DNA of 64,000 bases from positions 5,828,001-5,892,000 of the forward strand of contig NZ_CP117460.1 of assembly GCF_030687145.1 (NCBI RefSeq). The letters run 5' to 3'. The translations under genes were made by a program, and so were the position numbers. Below the pieces are notes generated by a model. It saw only the letters and a program-made list of their open reading frames with translations, had not been told where the DNA came from and ran no database searches. Below, one piece after another: positions 57,601 through 64,000 of this stretch. The stretch comes from Pseudomonas sp. FP1742. Its GTDB lineage: Bacteria; Pseudomonadota; Gammaproteobacteria; Pseudomonadales; Pseudomonadaceae. The first letter of the stretch is position 1, and each line of letters opens with the position of its first letter.

Positions 57601-59274
57601 GCTCAGGCGGAAACTGGCGGCGCCCCGGTCGATGAGGATTTCCTTGGTAGTCTTGACCCGATACGCCGCACCATCGCTGGCGAATACGGTGAGCATGTAG
57701 CGGCTCGGTTTCTCGGCGGCGGGCAGGTCAAGCGTCGCGTTGCCCTTGGCATCGGTGGTCAGTTCGGCACTGGTCAGCTCCACCGGGAATTGCCCCAGGT
57801 ATTGCAGTTCGTTATCGACCATCGACAACTGCTGGGCGCGCAGGCTCAGGCTCACCTTGGCGTCGGCCACTGGTTTACCGTCCGGGTACAACAACACCAG
57901 ACTGCCCTTGACCGGTTCGCCGGTGCGGTAATCCTGCTTGGCCAGGTTCAGAGAAATCTCGAAGTGCGGCTTGATGTACTCAGCCACGCGGAAGGCACTG
58001 CTGTAGGCCTGATCCTTGTAGCTGAAACGCAGCTCATAACCACCTGCCACCGCATTGTCCGGCAACTGGAAACGGCCCTGAGTACCGGCCTTGGAATCGA
58101 GCTTCAACGCCAACGATTGCAACGCCGTGCCGGTGGCATCGAGCACCGTCACATTGACATCGGCAGCAGTCGGTGCCACGGAATCCCGGGCATTCTTGAA
58201 CTCGCGGCCGACGATTTTCAACGACACCCAATCACCCGGCCGGTACAGCGGTCGGTCGGTGAAGGCATAGAGTTTGGTGTCGTAGATTTCGCTGTCGTAA
58301 TAGAAGTTCTCGGAGACGAACACCCCGCCCTCTTCGTCTTCGCCGATCACGAACGAACGCTCGGGGCTGACGTGTTTCAGGCGCAGCAAACCATCGGCAT
58401 CGGTGGCGCCACTGCTCATCACGCCCAGGCCATCGGTCCACAGCACATTGACCTTCGGCACCGAACTGCCTTCGTGTTTGCGCGCAGCCCACACCAGCAA
58501 TTCATCACCGGCAATCTTGCTCACGGCCACGGTGTTGGAAACGAACACCATGGTGGTCGCGCGGTACTTGCCGATCAGCGCTTCCACCAGGTACAGGCCC
58601 GGCTTCAGGTTGCCCAACGGGATGTACACGTTGCCCGGCGAGACACTGACGAACTCGCTGGAAGAACCGACCAGTTTCACGCCTTCAGGCGGCTGGATCG
58701 GTTTGGCTTGCCACAGCGGATAACGGAATTGGCTGACCACCGGCAGACCCGGAATCAACGCGAATTGTGGCTGAGCGTCGTAAGGCGTTGGCGCGGCGAT
58801 GGCGGTGCCCATCTTCAGTTCCGGCACTTCCTCGGTGACTTGCTTGCGCGACTCGTAGGAAAACGCCCGCTGCATCACTCGACGGGATTTGCGGTACCAG
58901 TTGTCCCACAGGTACGCGAGGGTGTTCGACAGGCCTTCGCCCTTGAACTGGCCGTCGCTGACCACGCGGTGCAGGTTCTTCTGGCGCTTGAGGAAATCCA
59001 GCGGCTTGTCGATGCGATACACCCGAATGTCCGCACCGCCGTAAGGCTCCATGCGAAACCGGCGATAGTCACGACCCGGCGCTTCGAGGCGTACCACCGC
59101 CTGTTCATCGCTGGCGAAACTGCTGTCGGCCAGGAGAAAAAAGCTCTCACCGGCCACCGGCGTGTAGCCGCTCGGCTCGACGGTGTCTTCGGCGTTGACC
59201 GCCGACAGAGGCAGAACCAACGCAAGCAAAAGAGGCAGTTTTGAGCAAATGCGCAACATGCGGGCACCGATCAT
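54700..59274 (-). CDS. magD: Bacterial alpha-2-macroglobulin (YfaS/MagD type), thioester cysteine absent
   Basis: A 1524-residue envelope protein of the bacterial alpha-2-macroglobulin family, with a signal-like segment ([16 protein letters not shown]). It has MG-domain repeats ([57 protein letters not shown]) and a C-terminal toroid/TED-like part. Where thioester members have YGCLEQ, this one reads YGGVEQ (Gly1064 in place of Cys), so it cannot form the covalent thioester. The start overlaps the magC stop as ATGA; a second ATG lies at 59259. It probably traps proteases or aids wall-enzyme complexes, as for MagD and PBP1b. Confidence 0.92.
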   Translation of the reverse strand: MIGARMLRICSKLPLLLALVLPLSAVNAEDTVEPSGYTPVAGESFFLLADSSFASDEQAVVRLEAPGRDYRRFRMEPYGGADIRVYRIDKPLDFLKRQKNLHRVVSDGQFKGEGLSNTLAYLWDNWYRKSRRVMQRAFSYESRKQVTEEVPELKMGTAIAAPTPYDAQPQFALIPGLPVVSQFRYPLWQAKPIQPPEGVKLVGSSSEFVSVSPGNVYIPLGNLKPGLYLVEALIGKYRATTMVFVSNTVAVSKIAGDELLVWAARKHEGSSVPKVNVLWTDGLGVMSSGATDADGLLRLKHVSPERSFVIGEDEEGGVFVSENFYYDSEIYDTKLYAFTDRPLYRPGDWVSLKIVGREFKNARDSVAPTAADVNVTVLDATGTALQSLALKLDSKAGTQGRFQLPDNAVAGGYELRFSYKDQAYSSAFRVAEYIKPHFEISLNLAKQDYRTGEPVKGSLVLLYPDGKPVADAKVSLSLRAQQLSMVDNELQYLGQFPVELTSAELTTDAKGNATLDLPAAEKPSRYMLTVFASDGAAYRVKTTKEILIDRGAASFRLSAPQRFSAVGSKVAFSYANEGGSEQSKAVNPSSYSWVRLEDQTTGEGKLAAKDKGFSLAFDRPGTYNLTLKDDHGRVLGATGHSVTGDGVKAVPGTVEIVLDKPEYKAGDEALALITFPEPVSDALLSLERDKVEATALLSKGGDWLKMEKLSDTQYRARIAVKDNFAPNLTFSVLYTKGGQYSFQNAGIKVVAPQIDVAITTDKEAYQPGDTVSVDLTTQFAGKPIPAHLTVSVVDEMIYALQPEVAPTIDQFFYHPRRNNVRTSASLSFISYDVALPGSPGAPGKANRSERGVKVLERPRREDVDTAAWQPELITDANGKTRFTFKMPDSLTRWRITARAIADDGQVGQKKQFVRSEKPLYLKWSGPTKFRSGDKPDLGVFAFSQAEKPVKAELVIHYAGAEQRVPVTLNNGINYIPLPAFTLANGDWTAELVQDGKTADALAVRLTATGEGWQVTQSQSLDAVSGDTPLTLPTDATDIRLRLDDSPQAVFRSALDDLLSYPYGGVEQTASRLLPLSIAYPTLSSNPQIRDRLRLIMQNSRLRLVQMAGPSASFTWWGFDGEPDAFLTAYAYYADWHASKALELTLPPEHWQRVLEVYAKQAQNTPLLQRALILSFAKQMQLPVNTLLSGLMDDLAKAGEGKAASVMDDGAESLVMNDPDSALGLASARVLTASLARQAKVNLPPAFSRQVDAAQQQVAASAQPFVEALNLSLQAFDQAHAQALLQRLLPQQSTLERALALTWLQRSIEQASPTIALAPGEGWKKRYSDTGEMYWTWQGSSPVPAALSLTGTQERPLRAMLSFQTKQPAIEPMPVTITRRLSRLVPGDEAFEFKLEAVGTKPLSSDSLYLDEVIITSKAAKPLRYGMLEVPLPPGADVERTTWGIKLMGKAGTEPTSLEKARFEPGQMAYAVPVDALSGELRLRHLVRFSQKGQFNLPPVRFTQVYAPQHQAQEQKPALGQVTVN

Positions 59275-59909
59275 TGGGAGAGAAAGTTCAGTCGATAGAC
59301 GCCGATGAAGTTGGGGTTGGCTGCGTCGGGTATCCATCGGGTGTCCTTCCATGTCATGAGTTGCTGCAGGCTTGCGGAGCGCATGCCGTTGTCGGTGGGG
59401 GTAGTGGTGCCGGTGTGATAGGCAATGAAGCGGCCCATCCAGATCATCAGGTGCTGGTCATCGCCCTGATCGAAAAACATCAGGTCGCCAGGCCGAGCCT
59501 GGGCCAGATCACGGCCGACCAGATGGCTGTTGAACTGAATCAGTTTGATCGCGTTGACGTAGGGCCCGACCTTGCCGCCGCCCTGCTGCCATTGCTGGGC
59601 GAGGCCGCGTTGGGCATCGCTCAGTTGCAACTCCGGCGGCAGGTAGCGGTTGGACAGGCCATTGCTGCGCAGCCATTTGTCGTCGTGGACTTTCAGCGCT
59701 TCGTTGGCGGCAAACCGCACCAGCCCGGCGCAGTCCTGCTGGTACCAGCGCGGGCTCGGGCCTTGGGTCAATTGTTCCTGGGCGATGCGCACGAACCAGG
59801 CGCGGAATACCTGGGATTGCTGCGGGTCGAGCGCGGCGGCTTCGCTGGCGAATGTGCGCGTCCCCAGCAGCAACGCCAGCAGACCAAGGCCTCGGATAAG
59901 TGCGGTCAC
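59271..59909 (-). CDS. magC: DUF1175 protein (YfaT/MagC)
   Basis: A 212-residue exported protein: GTG start overlapping the magB stop (GTGA), then a signal peptide ([13 protein letters not shown]). The domain has [16 protein letters not shown] and [25 protein letters not shown], a layout like NlpC/P60-type cysteine hydrolases (Cys in DCAGLVRF, His later). DUF1175 is the YfaT family. An ATG start at 59936 inside magB was rejected in favour of the coupled GTG. Confidence 0.82.
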   Translation of the reverse strand: MTALIRGLGLLALLLGTRTFASEAAALDPQQSQVFRAWFVRIAQEQLTQGPSPRWYQQDCAGLVRFAANEALKVHDDKWLRSNGLSNRYLPPELQLSDAQRGLAQQWQQGGGKVGPYVNAIKLIQFNSHLVGRDLAQARPGDLMFFDQGDDQHLMIWMGRFIAYHTGTTTPTDNGMRSASLQQLMTWKDTRWIPDAANPNFIGVYRLNFLSQ

Positions 59910-61627
59910 AGGGCTTTCCACTCCAGCGGCAGCCATTGCCAGTGGCCGTCGGGCTCGCTGCCTTTGGGCAAGGTCAGGGCATATTTGCCGTAGCCGCCGA
60001 GGGTGCGCAGTTTCGGGATCAGGTAGGTTTGCGCGGCGTTGTAGAACACCGGCTCCATGTCCTGCGGCAGGCTGTCGAGGGTTTCCTGTTGCATCAGTTG
60101 CGCCATGGAATCGGGGCCGAAATAGATCGGCATCAGCAGGTCTTTGGGCAGCACGTCAGCCAACGGCGGGAAGCGTTTGTCGAGGGTGCCCAGCGCTTTG
60201 TCGACGAGTTTGTCGTCGAGGGAGAACAGCAGCGTCGAACCGTGGCGCGCCAGGCTTACGCGCATGAAGGCTTTGCCGGTGATCGCGTCTGGCTGCTCGG
60301 CATCCTTGGCCTTATAAGGACCGAAGTTGGAACTGACCTGACGCTGCCACTGATGGGTTTTACCGTCCTGTTTCTCGACCACCGGGAACGCGTGCTCGGC
60401 AACGTTGCCTTCGTAAGCACCGACCATCGAGCTGAACAGGTTGCCCAGGTCGCCGTCGAGTTTGGCGCCGTCATCGTCATTCAGGCTGGCCACCAGCAGC
60501 GGTGTGTACAGCCGCGAGTCGGCGTACCAGCACAGGCCGGCGGCACCGGCCATGTGTTCGGTGAGGGACTGGGCCACGGCTTCGTCGGCGCCGAGCTTCA
60601 CCAGCAACGGTTTCTGTTGTTCGGCGGCCAGTGGCAACGCTACGCAGGCGCTGGCACCCATGGGCATGGCTTGCCAGACCGGTTTGAAATCGAAATCCGG
60701 CTGGTTATCCACTTCGTCCATGGCCAGGAAGCTGTGCCAGCCCTTGTCGTCCATGTCGAAACGCAGGCCGGCGAAGTTCGGGATGAAGCGCTGGTAACCC
60801 ATGGCCAAAACACTGGAATTGACCGAAAGGCGTTGTTTTACCTCGGGCGCACGGGGCGGCAGGCCGAAGGCTTCGGGGAACAGTTTGTCGCCGTTGAGCA
60901 AGGCAGCGATCGCCTTGGTCGAAACGCTGCCGGTTTCCTCCAAGGCGCCGTTTTCCGGATCGTAGAGTTTGGCCGGATTGGACAGCACCACCAGCTTGTC
61001 GCCATGGGAGGCGAACACCAACGCCTTGCTGGCGTTGTAGTTGAGCTGATAGAGGGTGACGGTGTCGGCACCAACTTTCACTTCGCTGAGCTTGCTCAGC
61101 TGCGAATCATCCAGCGCCACTTTCGCCAGCGGCTCCAGCACCTTGGCCAGTCCGCCGCGATCCATCACCAACAGGAAATCCTTGAGACGCCCATCCGCCC
61201 CACGCCACAGCGCCACATCCGCCGGTTGATCGAAGAGCTGCTCGATCAGGCTGTCCTGCAGCTTCAGGTCATGCTCGTAAATGATCCGCCGCAGGCTGCC
61301 GATCAAGCCGAGACGGTCGGCGTGAGCTTCGTAATAGAAGACGAAATCTTCGGTCAGGGTTTCCTTGAGGAACGGCACGGCCAGCAGATCCTTGGGCAGC
61401 TGACTCAAGGAATGGGTTTCGAGCAAGCCGTCCGGCCGGCTCATGCCCAGTTTGTCACTGGCCAGTTCCGCAGGCGGAGCCTTGGGTTTGTTCAGGAACC
61501 ACCCCAACCCGCCTGCCACGCCGGCCACCAGGCATAGCCCGATCACCAGCGCTGGCCAGCGGCGAGGAGGTTTGGCAGCGGGTGCGGCGGCCGGGGAAGC
61601 GGCTGGTGGAATCGTGTTATCACTCAT
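59906..61627 (-). CDS. magB: DUF2138 protein (YfaA/MagB)
   Basis: A 573-residue inner-membrane-anchored protein: short cytoplasmic Pro/Ala-rich tail, one transmembrane segment ([20 protein letters not shown]), then a large periplasmic DUF2138 domain ([55 protein letters not shown] at the end). The ATG at 61627 is preferred to the GTG six bases upstream. Homologue of E. coli YfaA and P. aeruginosa MagB. The role is unknown. Confidence 0.83.
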   Translation of the reverse strand: MSDNTIPPAASPAAAPAAKPPRRWPALVIGLCLVAGVAGGLGWFLNKPKAPPAELASDKLGMSRPDGLLETHSLSQLPKDLLAVPFLKETLTEDFVFYYEAHADRLGLIGSLRRIIYEHDLKLQDSLIEQLFDQPADVALWRGADGRLKDFLLVMDRGGLAKVLEPLAKVALDDSQLSKLSEVKVGADTVTLYQLNYNASKALVFASHGDKLVVLSNPAKLYDPENGALEETGSVSTKAIAALLNGDKLFPEAFGLPPRAPEVKQRLSVNSSVLAMGYQRFIPNFAGLRFDMDDKGWHSFLAMDEVDNQPDFDFKPVWQAMPMGASACVALPLAAEQQKPLLVKLGADEAVAQSLTEHMAGAAGLCWYADSRLYTPLLVASLNDDDGAKLDGDLGNLFSSMVGAYEGNVAEHAFPVVEKQDGKTHQWQRQVSSNFGPYKAKDAEQPDAITGKAFMRVSLARHGSTLLFSLDDKLVDKALGTLDKRFPPLADVLPKDLLMPIYFGPDSMAQLMQQETLDSLPQDMEPVFYNAAQTYLIPKLRTLGGYGKYALTLPKGSEPDGHWQWLPLEWKAL

Positions 61628-61662
61628 GTTCACAAACCCAATTCATCCGTGGTGCGGGATGT

Positions 61663-62457
61663 TTAATAGTTGAAAGTCTTGACCAGCAGCAGGTCGCCGA
61701 TCGCCCGCAAGGGCACGATGAACGTCTCGCGTTTTTCGTCGACGGTGTTTTCGTTGAGCACCAGGTTGATTTGCGAGGTGATCACCTCGTTCTGGTTGCT
61801 GTTCTCATCGAAGTTATAGCCGCCGCTGCCGTAGTTGCCCCAATAGTTCACGTAAACCAGATAGGTACCGTGCATCGGCGCGGTCATGGTGAACATTTCC
61901 GGGCCGGGGCCATCGACACCGTCCGGGTCCAGCCCACCGCCGTTGCTCATCGCCGGACTGGCCCAGAACGCGTGCTGGCCGTCGGGGGTAATGATGTGCA
62001 GGTCGAGTTCGGCCTTGGGGTCGTCCCAGCCCAGCACCACGCGAATCCGCGCCGGGGTGCGCAGGTTGTTGGCTTCATAGAATTGAACGCGCTTGAGCGA
62101 CTTGCCCTCGGAACTGCGCACTTCGACGCTGTTGGAACCGGCGCCGAACGCATAGGGCCGGGCAAAACGCCCTTGATCGTCGGTGTACAGATTCAGCGGA
62201 TTGCCGTTCACCGCCAGGCTGTGCGGTGGTCGGAGGGTGCCGAGGGCCTTGAGCTGGCCTTCGATCATTGTGCGATTGCGCTGCACACCCCGGTCGATGG
62301 GCGGCGTGGGGTAGGCGACGCGAGGATTTTCACTGCGGTCCAGCAGACCGTGATAGCGCCAGCCGCCCACCGGTTCCGACAACTCGGCCGTAGGCTGCTC
62401 GGCCCACGCCACCTGAGCGCAGACCAGCGTGATCAGCAGTGAAATAACCCAACGCAT
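61663..62457 (-). CDS. magA: YfaP-family protein (DUF2135), first gene of the mag operon
   Basis: A 264-residue exported protein with a signal ending near CAQVAWA and a DUF2135 domain (VVLGWDDPKAELDLHIITPD, GPEMFTMTAPMHGTYLVYVN). AGGAGG six bases before the ATG at 62457 fixes the start; upstream residues in the longer frame are not part of the protein. It is a paralogue of magF at the other end of the operon. The operon order is DUF2135-DUF2138-DUF1175-A2M-DUF2300-DUF2135. Confidence 0.83.
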   Translation of the reverse strand: MRWVISLLITLVCAQVAWAEQPTAELSEPVGGWRYHGLLDRSENPRVAYPTPPIDRGVQRNRTMIEGQLKALGTLRPPHSLAVNGNPLNLYTDDQGRFARPYAFGAGSNSVEVRSSEGKSLKRVQFYEANNLRTPARIRVVLGWDDPKAELDLHIITPDGQHAFWASPAMSNGGGLDPDGVDGPGPEMFTMTAPMHGTYLVYVNYWGNYGSGGYNFDENSNQNEVITSQINLVLNENTVDEKRETFIVPLRAIGDLLLVKTFNY

Positions 62458-62648
62458 GTGACGCCTCCTGCCATGCATAACGAAACCTGGCGCCCGATCC
62501 TCGGCGCGTTACAGATAGATAAAACTGCGTTTCGTCAGAATGACCCTGAATATAGGGTCGTAGAAGGCGCGAAGATTAGCCATTCGGCAGTTTTTTAACA
62601 ATCAGATACATCTATATTTGCGGTGAAAATCACGGTGATTGTTGGGCG

Positions 62649-62711
62649 TGAGCCGAATAGCGGTCTTATTCGGCTCATAAAGTGAGCCGAATAAGACTAT
62701 TATTCGGCTCA
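62649..62711. promoter_or_regulatory. Two tandem dyads upstream of the Fic gene, candidate operators
   Basis: TGAGCCGAATA and TATTCGGCTCA form two separate 11-bp dyads with 7-base spacers: 62649-62659/62667-62677 and 62683-62693/62701-62711. Centres are 34 bp apart, about three helical turns. They are immediately upstream of the Fic gene's ribosome binding site. They may be bound by the Fic protein's own C-terminal winged-helix region, or could also affect the divergent mag operon. Confidence 0.75.
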
Positions 62712-62734
62712 TTCACCTTGGAGCACCCGAGTTC

Positions 62735-63880
62735 ATGGCACCTCACTGGATCTGGCAACGGCCTGATTGGCCAAATTTCAACTGGCAAGCCGAGCGCCTG
62801 ACACCGTTATTACGCGAGTGTGTGCAGGCACAAGGTCGGTTGATGGGCATGGCCAGTTCCGTGGGTAGCTCACTAAGCGCGCAGAACGAACTGGATGCGT
62901 TATTGCAGAATATCGTGACGTCTTCAGCTATCGAGGGTGAACAGCTTAATGTTGGTTCCGTGCGCTCTTCACTGGCACGACGGTTAGGTTTAAATCTGGT
63001 CGACGGCGATAAGGTGAGCCAACGCAGTGAGGGTCTGGCGCAACTAATGCTCGACGCTACGCAGCATTTTGCTGAAGCACTGACGCTTGAGCGACTACTG
63101 GATTGGCATAAATGGGTGTTTCCTGATCAGGATACAGACTTCGCCGCCCGGCCAATCCACGTTGGCGCGTTACGCGGCGATGAGCCCATTCAAGTGGTTT
63201 CGGGGCGACTCGACAGGCCAACCGTTCACTTCGAAGCGCCGCCTCGCCAAGGCCTTGAGCAGCAACTGGACACATTCCTCAAATGGTTTGAAGCCAGCCG
63301 AAATCAAGCCGGCCTCGATCCATTGTTGCGGGCCGGTATCGCACACTTCTGGTTCGTCACTTTGCACCCCTTCGACGATGGCAATGGCCGTCTCACGCGA
63401 ACCATCACCGACCTGGCGCTGGCCCAGGGTGAGGCTCAGGCTATCCGTTTCTATGCCATGTCAGCGAGCATCCTGGAGGATCGTTCAGGCTATTACCGAG
63501 TGCTGGAAACCAGCCAGAAAGCCACGCTGGATATCACCGATTGGCTGGAGTGGTTTCTAAGAACGCTCCTGCGTAGTTTGCAGCAAGCCATGAACCGGAT
63601 CGAGTTGGTGCTGGCCAAAGCGCGCTTCTGGCAGGCACATCGGGAGTCCGAGCTGTCGGTTGAGCAGATCAAAGTGTTGAATCGTTTACTCGATGGCGCA
63701 GAGCGTGGTTTCGAGGAGGGAATCAGCGCAGCTCAATACCAGGCAGTGGCAAAGGTTTCCAAAGCCACCGCGACCCGTCATCTGACCGAACTGCTGGAGA
63801 AGGGCTGCCTGAAACGCCTGCCCGGTGGCGGGCGCAGCACTCGCTATCAAGTCAGCTATCCGGATAACTCAACGAACTAA
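62735..63880 (+). CDS. Fic-domain protein (class II-type) with C-terminal winged-helix-like region
   Basis: A 381-residue protein. The N-terminal DUF4172-type region starts WIWQRPDWPNFNW. The class II inhibitory motif is SSAIEG (63-68; S/T-x-x-x-E-G). The Fic motif HPFDDGNGRLTR begins at His211 and looks fully active. The C-terminal part (KVSKATATRHLTELLEKGCL, then RSTRYQV) resembles a winged helix. Fic proteins transfer AMP to target hydroxyl groups. TTGGAG precedes the ATG. Two strong dyads lie upstream, so the protein may regulate its own promoter. Confidence 0.9.
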   Translation: MAPHWIWQRPDWPNFNWQAERLTPLLRECVQAQGRLMGMASSVGSSLSAQNELDALLQNIVTSSAIEGEQLNVGSVRSSLARRLGLNLVDGDKVSQRSEGLAQLMLDATQHFAEALTLERLLDWHKWVFPDQDTDFAARPIHVGALRGDEPIQVVSGRLDRPTVHFEAPPRQGLEQQLDTFLKWFEASRNQAGLDPLLRAGIAHFWFVTLHPFDDGNGRLTRTITDLALAQGEAQAIRFYAMSASILEDRSGYYRVLETSQKATLDITDWLEWFLRTLLRSLQQAMNRIELVLAKARFWQAHRESELSVEQIKVLNRLLDGAERGFEEGISAAQYQAVAKVSKATATRHLTELLEKGCLKRLPGGGRSTRYQVSYPDNSTN

Positions 63881-63900
63881 TCGTGATCAACACCACTACT

Positions 63901-64000
63901 GTGGCGAGGGGGCTTGCCCCCGTTCGGCTGCGAAGCAGTCGCAAATTGCTGAATGCGGTATGTCTGATGTATCGCGGCGCCTGGATTAGAGGGCCGCTGC
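63901..64000. repeat. Type B palindromic repeat, cut by the window end
   Basis: GTGGCGAGGGGGCTTGCCCC and following bases match the left arm of the repeat at 34009-34139, including GTTCGGCTGCGAAGCAGTCG. The window ends before the right arm. Confidence 0.75.

Noticed and set aside
55219..59244. 1341-codon open frame on the plus strand
   Set aside because: It lies antisense to the macroglobulin gene, with the repetitive Arg/Gln/Val composition of reverse-frame shadows.

Overview
The window is a chromosomal segment of a gamma-proteobacterium that looks like a Pseudomonas of the fluorescens group. The evidence is the GC-rich coding sequence, the REP palindromes between genes, and the gene order. 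The first ~43 kb reads like the P. aeruginosa block lnt-leuS-lptE-holA ... lipA-lipB-dacA-rlpA-sltB1-rodA-mrdA-rlmH-rsfS-nadD-proA ... ubiX-mpl-ethanolamine genes-ppa. This order is recalled from memory, not searched. No rRNA, tRNA, CRISPR array, transposase or intact prophage was seen.

Layout. 1-6.6 kb: end of lnt, a YdcF-type membrane protein, leuS, lptE and holA. 6.6-10.6 kb: a palindromic repeat, the ribosome-rescue gene arfA with a hairpin inside its coding end, a secreted HvnA-like lipoprotein, an MltB/SltB lytic transglycosylase and an LD-carboxypeptidase. 10.7-22.3 kb (minus strand): lipoate synthesis (ybeD-lipB-lipA), then the wall-elongation cluster (dacA, rlpA, sltB, rodA, mrdA) with rlmH, rsfS, nadD and proA. 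22.4-32 kb: DNA glycosylase, a DedA-PAP2 fusion, a Lon-N protein, a LrgAB/CidAB pair, MaoC, a MORN-legumain lipoprotein, a small SDR, a YceK-like lipoprotein, ubiX and mpl. 32-40 kb: the ethanolamine module. A sigma-54 activator (EatR type) diverges from aldehyde dehydrogenase, permease, eutB and eutC; ethanolamine is imported, split to acetaldehyde and ammonia, and the aldehyde is oxidised. 40-43 kb: GNAT, DedA, MtfA, ppa.

43-52 kb is the accessory part. It holds an S24-family repressor, then a tightly packed seven-gene + strand cluster: SDR, a protein of unknown family, a membrane desaturase-like protein, a 2OG-Fe(II) oxygenase, an EamA exporter, a methyltransferase and a small protein. A convergent MocR-type PLP-dependent regulator closes it. 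It looks like an uncharacterised small-molecule pathway and is the best candidate here for an undescribed system.

52-62.5 kb (minus strand) is a six-gene alpha-2-macroglobulin operon of the magABCDEF/yfa type. Its macroglobulin has glycine where the thioester cysteine would be. 62.6-63.9 kb holds a Fic protein with a C-terminal winged-helix-like region and two matching dyads just upstream, suggesting autoregulation. The window ends inside another palindromic repeat.

All gene names come from reading motifs and family resemblance by eye. No database search was possible.
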